Part shown: positions 21,568 through 29,857 of the stretch, one piece after another | Numbering within the stretch: the stretch's first letter is position 1 | How the letters are laid out: every line of letters begins with the position of its first letter | Virus record (IMG/VR): IMGVR_UViG_3300030103_003310 | Location: 1 to 33,958 of that record | DNA length: 33,958 nucleotides | Reading direction: 5' to 3' (one strand) | Source: a virus | Program-made: the position numbers and the translations under genes | Notes under the pieces: model-generated | What the model was told of the DNA's origin: nothing | The model's input: the letters and a program-made list of their open reading frames with translations, nothing else | The model's database searches: none

Positions 21568-23987
21568 TTAGGATCAAAGGTTCCTAAACCGAAACCACCG
21601 CCTAGTATATCGTTGCCTCCAGACTCGAATTGTTTAGGAGATCCGCCGCTCTGGCGTTGCTCTATTAATTCGCTTTGCTGAGAAGCTTGTATTTTTGTTC
21701 TTTCGTCTTTACGATCTTCTTTTTCTGTATCTCTTTTCTTTAACCCTTCAGCTTCAGCACCCTTAAGCTGCATGTTGTAATTAAACTCAAGCTCCATAAG
21801 TTGTTTCTTAAGTTCAACCTCTCCTTGCATTTTTCTTGTTTGTAAATCAGCTTTAAGCTGCTCGAGCTGCGCTTTTGTTTGGAACAGTGCTTGATCTTTC
21901 TGAACCTCGGCCTGTGCTGCAACCTGCTGCGCTTGTGCGTTTGCCTGTGCCTGTGCTTGAATATTTTGCTGTTGCATTTTTTGGTCGCGCTCTAATTTTT
22001 TCTTGCGACGCAACTTTAGTAGCTGGTTTGCTAGCTTAAGATTTTTAACTTCTCTAATATCAATAGCGTCTTCAAGATCAACGAGGCCAGCAGATAATGC
22101 TGTTTGAATATTGTTTTCTAATCTTGCTTTTTCTTCGTCATCTGGCGATAACTCTAAGAAAATGCCAAAATCGTGCATGTGTAAATCCGCTAGCTCTGCT
22201 AATGTCATGGTGTTAAAGCCGCCAATTTTCTGCATGAAAGCGCTTGCAGCACCGCCGTATTCTAAAACATCGGAAACACGCAATGATAAACATTCTGCTA
22301 TTTCTTTAGTTAAGAACAAACCTGAATCTAATATATGCCTTGTAGCCGTATTTGAATTAGCAGCCGCTAATTTCTGTACACCCACTAATGCTCTAGAATC
22401 TGGCGTAGAGCCGTCTCTTGCCTCATTTAGTCCGGTTACATCGCGAATCATTTGCATATAATAGTTATATGTTGTAATAAGCGTTTGTAGTTTATTTCCG
22501 CCCGAACCAGTAGCAATTGGCTGAATAGGCACTTTGCCTGGGTTCATATCCCCTTCTTGCGTAAACGAGCGCCCAATAACAGAACCCGTTTGGAAGAACA
22601 TATTAAGCGCTTCCTGCGGACTATAATTTGTTCCATTGCCCAAATCAATTTCAGCGAGGCCGTCTGCATCTAAATAAACGCCGTCCGGCATCATTTTTTG
22701 CATTACCTGTTGTAATTTTAAATGGGTAATTTGGATCATGTCCGCAAAGCCAATACAACGACTAACTAGAGATTCAATTCTGCCTTTATACATTCTAGGC
22801 GCCACAATGCTATAGTTCATTTTAACTTTAGCGCTATCGCTTTTTGGGCGCATCATATTTTTGCAAAGCTCCCACTTAAGCATTATGTCCGTCCCCAATA
22901 TCATAACACCGTCATATAAAACTTCTAATGATCTAGAAATTTTGCCAAAGTCTTCGCTTTCTACCGGAGGATTGTATTGATCGTCGCGTTCAATAGATTT
23001 ATTAGCGCCTGTAGCAGTTACCTTAGTTTTATAAACTTCGTTCATGTATGTTTTATAATTAAAGTATAAAACTTGAACTAAGTTGTTGTCTTTTCTTCGG
23101 TCGTCTGTGTAAATTTTATTACCCGTACCGTGGTATTGCTTGCCGCCTTGATCTTGTATGTTTTTAAGATCTTCGTTAGTTAAATAAGGAAACTGCTTAG
23201 CAAGCTCGTTAATTGGTATAGTTTTTATTTCTCCCACATAATATAAGTCTTCAAAATAAGGAGACTCAGTATGAGAATAAACTATATCCGCGGGGTCTAC
23301 ATAATCAACCGTAATACCCTGAGAGTTAGAATAAGAATTCTTTATAGCACCAATACCAATTGTTGCAATATCATAATATGTTCTTTTCTTAATAAGATCA
23401 TAATTATTTTCGTCTAAAATAGTATTGATAGCCGTTTCCTCTGCTATCTCTATACTTTGTTTGTAGCTTAGCTGCATATGAAGCTCAAGCTCTTCTTTAG
23501 ACTCAGGCAATGTGGTAGGATCGTTTTCGTACATGTTTACCCCAAAGGTTTCTTGCACAAAATCGTTATAATCCTTAGTCTGCATATCTCTAATAACAGA
23601 CTCCATATATTTGGTGCGCTTTTCTACACCATAAGGATCCTGAGAATACGCTTTAATATCAAAAGACCTATCTGAAATGCCGTTTACAACAATATCTACA
23701 AATTTAGATAAAACCGGTACCGGCTTCCAATCTAAATTAAGATAAGATAAATCACCATTAATAGATAATTCGTCTTTATATTTTTGTATACTTTGTTCAC
23801 CTCTGGCGTATAAACGTAAATTATGGTAGGAGTTTTGATTGCTTCTATATCGTGATGTACCATTATCGTTATTAAACCATTCTTGCTGAATAGCTTGGCC
23901 AACTTTAAGGCCATATTCCACCGAAGCTTTTTCCTGATCGCTAGCCACTTGGCTTGGAAAGTAATTACCAAAGCTTGTATAAGCCAT
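21564..23987 (-). CDS. Portal protein
   Basis: The 807-residue protein lies directly after the large terminase (one base gap), and is the dodecameric ring through which DNA enters and leaves the capsid. The N-terminal region (RYRSNQNSYHNLRLYARGEQ, then LNLDWKPVPVLSKFVDIVVN) and the central VTGLNEARDGSTPDSRALVG with ANSNTATRHILDSG fit the wing, stem and clip regions of podovirus portals. The size matches podovirus portals with a C-terminal barrel. Residues 667-777 are a long Gln/Ala-rich, then charged coiled coil (QAQAQANAQAQQVAAQAE), consistent with the helical barrel projecting into the capsid. The last 30 residues are Gly-rich and end FGLGTFDPK. Strong call from context, length and internal motifs. 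Confidence 0.85.
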   Translation of the reverse strand: MAYTSFGNYFPSQVASDQEKASVEYGLKVGQAIQQEWFNNDNGTSRYRSNQNSYHNLRLYARGEQSIQKYKDELSINGDLSYLNLDWKPVPVLSKFVDIVVNGISDRSFDIKAYSQDPYGVEKRTKYMESVIRDMQTKDYNDFVQETFGVNMYENDPTTLPESKEELELHMQLSYKQSIEIAEETAINTILDENNYDLIKKRTYYDIATIGIGAIKNSYSNSQGITVDYVDPADIVYSHTESPYFEDLYYVGEIKTIPINELAKQFPYLTNEDLKNIQDQGGKQYHGTGNKIYTDDRRKDNNLVQVLYFNYKTYMNEVYKTKVTATGANKSIERDDQYNPPVESEDFGKISRSLEVLYDGVMILGTDIMLKWELCKNMMRPKSDSAKVKMNYSIVAPRMYKGRIESLVSRCIGFADMIQITHLKLQQVMQKMMPDGVYLDADGLAEIDLGNGTNYSPQEALNMFFQTGSVIGRSFTQEGDMNPGKVPIQPIATGSGGNKLQTLITTYNYYMQMIRDVTGLNEARDGSTPDSRALVGVQKLAAANSNTATRHILDSGLFLTKEIAECLSLRVSDVLEYGGAASAFMQKIGGFNTMTLAELADLHMHDFGIFLELSPDDEEKARLENNIQTALSAGLVDLEDAIDIREVKNLKLANQLLKLRRKKKLERDQKMQQQNIQAQAQANAQAQQVAAQAEVQKDQALFQTKAQLEQLKADLQTRKMQGEVELKKQLMELEFNYNMQLKGAEAEGLKKRDTEKEDRKDERTKIQASQQSELIEQRQSGGSPKQFESGGNDILGGGFGLGTFDPK

Positions 23988-23988
23988 A

Positions 23989-26199
23989 TTATTTTATTAT
24001 TTTTGAAGTGAACCCCTCTTGCTTATAGCGAGCAATATTGAGGTTTAATTTTTGTCTCTGCGTTTTAGCTACTGGTCTATATAAATCTTTATGGCAAGCC
24101 ATAATTGCTAGCCCAGAGCTTATAGCGGCATCAAACTTAGTTCTATTATTTATATCAAACTTAGACCAATCGTTTAGTGTGTCGCTAAAATACATGTTAC
24201 CATAAACTCCTTCAGCAATTTGCCCAACGTGATCGTTAATATACATTTCAATTGCTGCAGCGTGCGCTTGCTTCATATCCATGCTGGAGTTTGGTATACC
24301 ACCAATTTCTTTTTCAGTTACGGAAAGCTTGTTCCATAATCTGTCAGGCCGGTTCATCGAATAACCTCTGTATCCTCTTCTTTTAAAGTGATACAATAAT
24401 CTTGGTTTGTTATTCTCAGCAAGTATTGGCATTCCGTAAAAAACGCACGCCATAAGCACGTCTTCGAAAAATATCTCTGCTGTTTGAGGCCTAGCTATAT
24501 ACTCTAAAAAGAATGAGCTAGGTGGTGCATCTTCCATTGTAAACTTAGTAAGTCCGTGCAATGCACCTTTAGAGCCCCTGCCGTCAGTCGTACCCGATAT
24601 GTCGTAGCTATCACAGCCAAACGCGCCTATATGCTCGTTTGCTGGGTATTTAACTCCGTTTTTAATAATCCACTTGTTTTGTAAGTGAGATCCCGGAATC
24701 CAAGATACTTTAAATCTTCCCTGCGGGCTGGGCATAAAGACTATTTTTGTGTCTTTTACACCGTTTACCCATTGAAAATTACCCTGTGATATAATATTAC
24801 TATTACGCAGATCTTCGTTATAATCAATCTGTTCGTAAATTTTTGCTAAGTTAAATATACTATTTTTTGTTTCATCGCGAAATGCGTGTTCTTCAGTGCG
24901 CGGAAACTGTCTATAGTATTCGTTTAATGCGTCTTGATCTTTTCTTAATCCTTCAACTTCGTTTTCCCAATAATCTATAACGCCCTGTTCAATAACATCG
25001 CCAAAAGGATCCAAAATACTTTCGCTAGGATTGTTAAACACAGGCTGCCCGTATTCATCTATAAATCCTTCGTAGTTCCACTCCATAGGAATAAATAAAG
25101 AATATAAACCAGACTTTGTTTGGCCGTTAGAGTTTCTTTTTGTTACGTCAGAATCAGAATATAGCTTTTTAAAATTATCACCGCCTTTATCTAAAGCATT
25201 TGATGTTGAACCCATCATGCACTTTCCAATAATACGAGAACCAAGTCTTAACGTTGTTTTGGTAACTCTCCAGTTATTGAGGATGTTATCCGGCTTTTCC
25301 CATTTACCGCTTTCGTCATGGACAAGCAGTTTAAGCTTTTCGCCATCGTAAGAGTTGTCACCAGTGTTTTTCCAGTCAATTGTTGTATCAAGTCCTTCAA
25401 GTTCTATTTGTTTTTCTTGTGATTGTATTGACTTTCTAGTAAGCTTTGATGCTGGAACCCTATATGCCAGTTCAGTTTTGGGTCTATCCATACCATCTTG
25501 TATAGGCTTGAAGAAAAAAGGATAGTTAACTGATATTGGCACAACCTTATCGGTAAACATCTTTTTAGCGTCGGAGCCTGTTTTTGATAAGATACCAAAT
25601 CTGGCGTCACTTGATATTGTTGCCATATTGACGGTTTCACCTGATGCCATAAATGAGAATCCACTCCGTCTGTTCTTAAGATAGCACATTCCGTAAGATC
25701 TTCGATCAGCCTTGCACGCTTCCCAAAATATGTAAAACAGCCTATTGGCTTCGCGATAATCGGGGTGTCCGACGTCAATCTTTGACCATTGCAAATACAT
25801 GTAATGAGTACCAGTGATATAAGTAGGTATTCCCTTATTGTAAAACCAATAACCCTGCTCGCGTCTGTTGAATTCTTCATCAATATATGCTTCCCATTTG
25901 CTTTTAAATTCATCAGGATAACTTTGCCAGTCAAATATACTTTTAATATTTTTAAGCTCCTTAGGGTAGTCTGAAACAGTCCACTTGTTTGCGCCTTTGC
26001 TAAGGTTTTTAGGCTGAGGAGGTAAAGCTATGCGTAAATTTTGTATTTCAATAACTTGCCCTATCTGGCCAGTACTGCTAATTACAATAATATCATGCTC
26101 TTTGTTGTACCCATACTCCCAAGACTTAGATCTGTTTAGCCTGTTTATAGTTGTAAGCTTTATTGGCTCTACTACTTTTACTAGATCAGCTTCGTACAT
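23989..26199 (-). CDS. terL: Terminase large subunit
   Basis: The 736-residue protein is the ATP-driven DNA packaging motor and nuclease. An atypical Walker A-like segment, KNRRSGFSF, is at 175-183. Walker B is LLVHDE at 291-296, and a coupling-type motif MGSTSNALDKGG is at 329-340. The C-terminal RNase H-like nuclease is marked by GAFGCDSYDISG (D530, D533), PILAENN (E595) and SSMDMKQAHAA (D641). Linker helices and a roughly 170-residue N-terminal extension make it longer than most terminases of 450-600 residues. The ATG overlaps the stop of the preceding small gene as TAATG, and the portal gene follows after one base. No intein or frameshift. The call is firm; the Walker A variant deserves notice. 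Confidence 0.9.
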   Translation of the reverse strand: MYEADLVKVVEPIKLTTINRLNRSKSWEYGYNKEHDIIVISSTGQIGQVIEIQNLRIALPPQPKNLSKGANKWTVSDYPKELKNIKSIFDWQSYPDEFKSKWEAYIDEEFNRREQGYWFYNKGIPTYITGTHYMYLQWSKIDVGHPDYREANRLFYIFWEACKADRRSYGMCYLKNRRSGFSFMASGETVNMATISSDARFGILSKTGSDAKKMFTDKVVPISVNYPFFFKPIQDGMDRPKTELAYRVPASKLTRKSIQSQEKQIELEGLDTTIDWKNTGDNSYDGEKLKLLVHDESGKWEKPDNILNNWRVTKTTLRLGSRIIGKCMMGSTSNALDKGGDNFKKLYSDSDVTKRNSNGQTKSGLYSLFIPMEWNYEGFIDEYGQPVFNNPSESILDPFGDVIEQGVIDYWENEVEGLRKDQDALNEYYRQFPRTEEHAFRDETKNSIFNLAKIYEQIDYNEDLRNSNIISQGNFQWVNGVKDTKIVFMPSPQGRFKVSWIPGSHLQNKWIIKNGVKYPANEHIGAFGCDSYDISGTTDGRGSKGALHGLTKFTMEDAPPSSFFLEYIARPQTAEIFFEDVLMACVFYGMPILAENNKPRLLYHFKRRGYRGYSMNRPDRLWNKLSVTEKEIGGIPNSSMDMKQAHAAAIEMYINDHVGQIAEGVYGNMYFSDTLNDWSKFDINNRTKFDAAISSGLAIMACHKDLYRPVAKTQRQKLNLNIARYKQEGFTSKIIK

Positions 26200-26477
26200 T
26201 ACCTAGATCTTTTTTCAGCAAACCCAGAAAAGGTTTTCTTTTTTTCCTCTTCTTTTGGTTTGTTTTCTAGAATACGCTCTTCTTCTTCAATACGTGTAAG
26301 TATTTCAAAAGCGTCGAAGATTGCTAGCTTTTTAGTCGCCGCTGCGTTTTTTAATCTATCGGCAGACACATCATCTTCTGTATTAGTTATGATTTTTTCT
26401 TCTGCTACTTTAATTAATTCGTCAACTGCTTTGCGACCAGCTAGGATTATATTCTTCTTCGTCTCCTTGGTATTCAT
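26199..26477 (-). CDS. Small helical protein before terminase, possible small terminase subunit
   Basis: The ATG at 26477 gives 92 residues beginning MNTKETKKNIILAGRKAVDE. A longer reading from 26558 would add 27 residues and overlap the previous gene by 137 bases, so the shorter form is preferred; it still overlaps by 56 bases. The protein is mostly helical and charged, with a conserved-looking block (DRLKNAAATKKLAIFDAFEI) and a Lys/Glu-rich tail. It is translationally coupled to the large terminase by TAATG. Position suggests a small terminase subunit or another DNA-recognition factor, but no helix-turn-helix is clear and the length is short for that role. Confidence 0.55.
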   Translation of the reverse strand: MNTKETKKNIILAGRKAVDELIKVAEEKIITNTEDDVSADRLKNAAATKKLAIFDAFEILTRIEEEERILENKPKEEEKKKTFSGFAEKRSR

Positions 26478-27012
26478 ATTTAATTGTAATTCTTTTAAGA
26501 GGAACTCTATACAGCCTTTCCCCTTCAATATTAAATTCGTATTCACTGCTAGGTGCAAAACCTATAAGGTTTCCTTCATAGCTTTTATCTGAAGAATATT
26601 TAACAATACCTTTCAGAGGCTCTTCGTTTTCTATAGAAAGCTTGCTTTTACTTTTAATAGGCTTTACAAAACAAAACCCGTTAACACACATCCACTCCCC
26701 ACCGCGCTTATAAGCATATACTTGATCAGGTTGTACGAAAAATTGTTTTTCATTATAATATGCTTTACTATTTTTTTCGTTGCCTTTTATATCTCTAAAC
26801 CTTCTAAAAACATTGTGATGAATAATAACTTCATCCCCAACATTTATATCTGTTGGTTCAGCAATAGGTAACGCGGTTACGATACCATGTCTACTAGTGT
26901 ACTGGTGGTTTTGAACTTCTGTATTTAAAAGTAGCTCTTTGCCGTCTATTTCTTTTTTAGATGATGATCTCGAATGTTTCGGAGTCACCATAAAGTTAAA
27001 GACGCTTTTCAT
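26422..27012 (-). CDS. Beta-rich protein with GroES-like segments
   Basis: The 196-residue protein carries two segments that resemble Cpn10 (GroES) strands. One is HGIVTALPIAEPTDINVGDE then VIIHHNVFRR (residues 42-71), reading like the GroES string of a turn, a valine strand, then GD-x-V-I-x-H. The other is KGIVKYSSDKSYEGNLIGFA (residues 134-153), with an ending ERLYRVPLKRITIKYE like the GroES C-terminal strand pair. The middle contains a conserved run (YYNEKQFFVQPDQVYAYKRG) and two Trp-Met-Cys/Phe-Cys cysteines. It starts by a TAATG overlap after a small unknown gene and overlaps the pre-terminase gene by 56 bases. A GroES-fold co-chaperone or a head-assembly beta barrel are both possible. 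The resemblance is by eye and not proven. Confidence 0.5.
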   Translation of the reverse strand: MKSVFNFMVTPKHSRSSSKKEIDGKELLLNTEVQNHQYTSRHGIVTALPIAEPTDINVGDEVIIHHNVFRRFRDIKGNEKNSKAYYNEKQFFVQPDQVYAYKRGGEWMCVNGFCFVKPIKSKSKLSIENEEPLKGIVKYSSDKSYEGNLIGFAPSSEYEFNIEGERLYRVPLKRITIKYEYQGDEEEYNPSWSQSS

Positions 27013-27230
27013 TAGTACTTTAAATCGTATTCAACAGAAACAGCCATGTTTTTATTAAAATCTTTCCAAGGCATAATCTCGTCTGCTTTTTGAATATAGA
27101 TAGAATACTTATCTTCTTCTTCTATAATGTTAACTATAGTATGTCCGCCATATACTTCCTGCCCAACAGAATAGTGCATAGCGTCATTTTTATAGTCCTT
27201 CCCTACGCTTATTTTTCTAATTACTTGCAT
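27012..27230 (-). CDS. Small conserved phage protein of unknown function
   Basis: The ATG at 27230 gives 72 residues (MQVIRKISVGKDYKNDAMHY). An upstream TTG at 27242 would add four residues and is less likely. The chain is predicted to be beta-rich: YSVGQEVYGGHTIVNIIEEE is followed by YSIYIQKADEIMPWKDFNKN, and it ends MAVSVEYDLKY. This ending, with Trp-Lys-x-Phe-Asn before a Val-Ser-Val-Glu-Tyr strand, recurs in small genes upstream of terminase in other marine phages. It overlaps its upstream gene by 14 bases and its stop overlaps the next start as TAATG. No function can be assigned. Confidence 0.6.
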   Translation of the reverse strand: MQVIRKISVGKDYKNDAMHYSVGQEVYGGHTIVNIIEEEDKYSIYIQKADEIMPWKDFNKNMAVSVEYDLKY

Positions 27231-27453
27231 TGGGTAAGTCAACGAGCTCGCCCGTCATTACGTTAATTTCTTTATTACCGTATTTTTTAGATAAGATAGC
27301 TCTTTGCTCTTGCATATCATTAATTAACGATTGTACTTCGTTAATTACATTTTTCTTTTGAATTTCAATGCTGCCTATATTAAATTGGCCTTGGTTAATT
27401 TTATTAACAAGCACCTGCAGGATATCTAATTCTTTTTTTGTTATTTTTTTCAT
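27217..27453 (-). CDS. Small coiled-coil protein of unknown function
   Basis: The 78-residue product is a highly charged helix. KELDILQVLVNKINQGQFNI is followed by GSIEIQKKNVINEVQSLIND and a loop ending in EINVMTGELVDLPNASN. The spacing of Leu, Ile and Val suggests a dimeric coiled coil over residues 5-58. Similar short proteins occur in small-gene clusters upstream of terminase in phages of Bacteroidota. It overlaps the following gene by 14 bases. The preceding 40 bases hold only an A/T-rich leader. No catalytic or DNA-binding motif is visible. Confidence 0.6.
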   Translation of the reverse strand: MKKITKKELDILQVLVNKINQGQFNIGSIEIQKKNVINEVQSLINDMQEQRAILSKKYGNKEINVMTGELVDLPNASN

Positions 27454-27493
27454 TTAATTTTATTTAATTGTTTATGTTAATTATATTTATGCG

Positions 27494-27727
27494 TTATAAT
27501 TGCTCACTCCATTCTTCGCCGTTTAATATAGCAACCATTTCACTTTTACTATATTGTGTTTTTCCATCTAAAAAACTTGGTGTATTACCTTCAAATTTTA
27601 CAAATGTTTTTGAATTATCTAAAGAATATCTTAAAGTGTTTGCTGATGTTTCCTGAACTTGCGCAAAGTCTACATTACCAACTTCCGAAGCTTCTATTAT
27701 TACGTATTTTCTATTTTCGTACGCCAT
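27494..27727 (-). CDS. Small conserved phage protein of unknown function
   Basis: The 77-residue protein opens MAYENRKYVIIEASEVGNVD and continues FAQVQETSANTLRYSLDNSK, TFVKFEGNTPSFLDGKTQYS, then a helical end (KSEMVAILNGEEW). This ordered pattern, with a strand then FxQVxETSxxTLRxSxDxxKTFVK, recurs in short proteins among structural genes of marine phages. It is likely a small structural or accessory protein. The following gap of 40 bases before the next gene is A/T-rich with no clear hairpin. Neighbours on the upstream side are attachment-type proteins. Confidence 0.62.
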   Translation of the reverse strand: MAYENRKYVIIEASEVGNVDFAQVQETSANTLRYSLDNSKTFVKFEGNTPSFLDGKTQYSKSEMVAILNGEEWSEQL

Positions 27728-27738
27728 TATTTTTTATT

Positions 27739-28518
27739 TTAAGATGGCACATTCGTGCTGAAAGCAGGGCCATTAGTTAGAGTAGCTGTGTTTGAATTTG
27801 CAGAGCTGTCTGCCACTGTTGAACCCGAGCCTTCTTCCATTCTCCAATATGCAATTAATCCACTTTCTTCTGTTAAATCTGTTGGAACACCGCTGTTGTA
27901 AAAGTTTTGTATTTCGCTTTGAGTTTTTGTTGAGTTAAATACAGCAATTTCGTCCATCAATCCATCATGAGCATTGCTGCCCAAGTTAGAGCCTATTGAT
28001 AACTTATCAGAATTATTAGCTATTGTAACCCCGCTTCCTTGATCTTCGCTGCTAAATCTAACGCCGTTCATGTACATATTGAACCCGCTAGAAGACATGG
28101 TTACGCCTACGTGAACCCATTGCCCCGTTGGTATTGGACTGGAGCTGTGATTAGCATGCATAAAATTTCCAGGCACTTGAACCTGCAGCCTTGGCCCGTT
28201 GCCGCTGCCGCCGTCTCCAGCGATAGCTATTCCGAAGCCGGAGCTAAAAAGATTAGATCCTTTTCTAAATAAGTCTCTAGCTGTATTAAAAGTTCCAGGT
28301 AGCGTATCAAAGTTAACCCACATACTTACAGTAAGATTTGTTAACCCATCTAAGATAGTAATATCGCCGCAATCTAAAAAATCATTAGTACCGTCAAAGC
28401 TCATAGAAAACGCATTTTCAAATCCGCTTTTTTGGCGATGAAAAATTATTCGGCGAAGCGCGATTCGTTCGTCAAGCCCAATTCCGTGAGTGCTAATTCC
28501 GTCGTGAACATTTGCCAT
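27739..28518 (-). CDS. LamG/concanavalin A-like domain protein, putative receptor-binding or decoration protein
   Basis: In this 259-residue protein, residues about 37-215 form a LamG (LamG_3-like) jelly-roll domain. FSMSFDGTNDFLDCGD and LTNLTVSMWVNFDT mark the first strands, followed by GQWVHVGVTMSSSGFNMYMN, and HDGLMDEIAVFNSTKTQSEI with NFYNSG close the domain. A further YWRMEEGSGSTVADSS block (about residues 226-241) resembles the start of another LamG unit. The N-terminal 35 residues are probably an attachment segment. LamG domains bind carbohydrates or proteins, and phages often carry them on fibers or capsid decoration. No signal peptide. The domain call is strong; its location on the virion is inferred from neighbouring small structural genes. 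Confidence 0.8.
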   Translation of the reverse strand: MANVHDGISTHGIGLDERIALRRIIFHRQKSGFENAFSMSFDGTNDFLDCGDITILDGLTNLTVSMWVNFDTLPGTFNTARDLFRKGSNLFSSGFGIAIAGDGGSGNGPRLQVQVPGNFMHANHSSSPIPTGQWVHVGVTMSSSGFNMYMNGVRFSSEDQGSGVTIANNSDKLSIGSNLGSNAHDGLMDEIAVFNSTKTQSEIQNFYNSGVPTDLTEESGLIAYWRMEEGSGSTVADSSANSNTATLTNGPAFSTNVPS

Positions 28519-28523
28519 ATTAG

Positions 28524-28832
28524 TTATAATGTTTTGATAGAGGTATTGAGATATTCGCTAAGAGCATTCTCCGCCTCCTGGTTAATTGCAGCTACGCCAT
28601 TATCACCTAAACCAGCAGTTACCCATCCGAGTACTACCTCTTTTGTAAGATCTGCAAATGGCACAAAATCAGTGATGCTCGATGTATCTACGGTTGCCTC
28701 TTTAGGCAATGCATATGCACCGCCATTGCTATCAGTAGCAACCACTACATAGTTTACTAAATAAATAACATCACTATTTCCTTCTAGTGTGTTATATACT
28801 TTTACTTTATCTAAATTCCAGGTTGTTGCCAT
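28524..28832 (-). CDS. Short conserved structural-type phage protein
   Basis: The 102-residue protein begins ATTWNLDKVKVYNTLEGNSD with a beta-rich N-terminal half (VIYLVNYVVVATDSNGGAYA). A helical end follows, bearing ITDFVPFADLTKEVVLGWVT and AGLGDNGVAAINQEAENALS. The pattern of a strand pair, then F-x-P-[FY]-x-x-L-T-x-x-x-V-x-x-W-V, recurs in short proteins among tail-fiber genes of cyanophages and other marine phages. It lies between an attachment-like protein and the LamG protein, five bases before the latter. A virion role is inferred, and the biochemical function is unknown. Confidence 0.6.
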   Translation of the reverse strand: MATTWNLDKVKVYNTLEGNSDVIYLVNYVVVATDSNGGAYALPKEATVDTSSITDFVPFADLTKEVVLGWVTAGLGDNGVAAINQEAENALSEYLNTSIKTL

Positions 28833-28861
28833 TATATTTTAATTTTTAAATATACAATATT

Positions 28862-29398
28862 TTAGGTATATGTGTGTTCTGTCATTGCATTAGTACGATA
28901 CCACAAACCGTCCGCTTGAAACCTTACTGAAACCTGTTGTCCCTCGTTAAAAGGAGCATCCGTTGCGGAAAAGTTAAACTCTATAGAATCGTGTAGCGAA
29001 AGTGTACCGTGATTGTTGTACGCAGTTGTATGCACGGTAGATCCGTTCACTTGAATTATTAGTCTCGTTTGTGTTGCGAAGAGACTAGACGAGATGCCCG
29101 ATGTATCCACGACTTGCATTCTGACCTTAGATACATACCCATTATTTAAGCCAACTATACCAGAAGTTTCATTAGTTGCAGCTCCTGAGGATTCAGCCGT
29201 AGAGTTGCAAGGAAGGTAATAAGATAATGAAGGACTGTTGCTACCGTGACTAAAATTGTGATTAAATCTTGCTGTATCTGCACCGCCTATATTACTAGGC
29301 GCTATCTTTACATTATCGCTATCCTTAATGCCAACCAAAAAGTCCACGTTTCCGGAATCTGTTTTTGTAGTGAAATCACTAAATTTTTTATTTGCCAT
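28862..29398 (-). CDS. Fiber- or spike-associated protein with attachment-type N-terminus
   Basis: The 178-residue protein begins MANKKFSDFTTKTDSGNVDF then LVGIKDSDNVKIAPSNIGG. This N-terminal signature is found on phage tail-fiber and head-fiber proteins, where it appears to mark virion attachment. The rest is beta-rich, with SNSPSLSYYLPCNSTAESS and RMQVVDTSGISSSLFATQTR, and ends AMTEHTYT. It is too short to be a complete long fiber, so it is probably a small head decoration, spike or fiber tip. It is surrounded by other short beta-rich genes and the LamG protein, suggesting a surface-decoration cluster. The N-terminal recognition is fair; receptor or surface function is inferred. Confidence 0.65.
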   Translation of the reverse strand: MANKKFSDFTTKTDSGNVDFLVGIKDSDNVKIAPSNIGGADTARFNHNFSHGSNSPSLSYYLPCNSTAESSGAATNETSGIVGLNNGYVSKVRMQVVDTSGISSSLFATQTRLIIQVNGSTVHTTAYNNHGTLSLHDSIEFNFSATDAPFNEGQQVSVRFQADGLWYRTNAMTEHTYT

Positions 29399-29406
29399 AA
29401 TTTATA

Positions 29407-29541
29407 TTATTCTATAATTAGAAAATCACCATTTTCCGCTATTAAATAATCGTCATCTTCCGACAATAGTTCAAAGAACGGAGTGGGATCAGTATTTACA
29501 GGCTTAAAAAAGTTTATAGCCACTTTAGTACCTATACGCAT
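29407..29541 (-). CDS. 44-residue protein with repeated acidic strand motif
   Basis: A 45-codon open frame with ATG at 29541 and TAA at 29407-29409 fills the gap between two structural-type genes. The product begins MRIGTKVAINFFKPVNTDPT and ends with two similar units, EDDDYLIAENGDFLIIE, in which [ED]-x-D-[YF]-L-I is repeated. Such short repeat-ending peptides occur next to fiber genes in other phages. The ATG is one base after the stop of the upstream gene. It may be a small virion component or an assembly accessory. No experimental function is known to me. Confidence 0.6.
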   Translation of the reverse strand: MRIGTKVAINFFKPVNTDPTPFFELLSEDDDYLIAENGDFLIIE

Positions 29542-29542
29542 A

Positions 29543-29836
29543 CTATCCTATTTTTAAAATATCAGTCGCGGTTGTTCCTGTGCTTACCAGGTAGTCTACA
29601 GCAATAGGTAAAAAAGTTCCAGCCGGCACTCCTTTAAATATTACGTCAACATCATTAGCACCTAAGTTTGTAGCGCCACCGCTTATATCTAGTACGCCCG
29701 CCATTACAACAGCTACATCGCCGGCGCCTCCCACATATAGAGAAGAACCCGCTAAATTTGTAGCAGCTGAAAAAGTATCGCTTTTAGTTATAGCAACCGC
29801 ATCTGTTGCAAAACCTGTAGTTGTTATATTCGCCAT
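29543..29836 (-). CDS. Small beta-rich virion protein
   Basis: The 97-residue protein reads AVAITKSDTFSAATNLAGSS then LYVGGAGDVAVVMAG and ends VIFKGVPAGTFLPIAVDYLV and STGTTATDILKIG. The combination LYVGGAGDVAV, G-V-P-A-G-T-x-L-P-I and S-T-G-T-T-A-T-x-I is a recognisable signature of short structural proteins in tailed phages, often near fiber or spike genes. Secondary structure is all beta. It is probably a decoration or spike-base protein exposed on the virion. The following 44-residue gene starts immediately after its stop. Confidence 0.68.
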   Translation of the reverse strand: MANITTTGFATDAVAITKSDTFSAATNLAGSSLYVGGAGDVAVVMAGVLDISGGATNLGANDVDVIFKGVPAGTFLPIAVDYLVSTGTTATDILKIG

Positions 29837-29857
29837 TTTATATTTTTATTTTTTTAA

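Noticed and set aside
26478-26558. Longer start for the gene before terminase
   Set aside because: The 27 extra residues fall inside the preceding gene and are of unrelated hydrophobic composition; the ATG at 26477 follows an A/T-rich leader.
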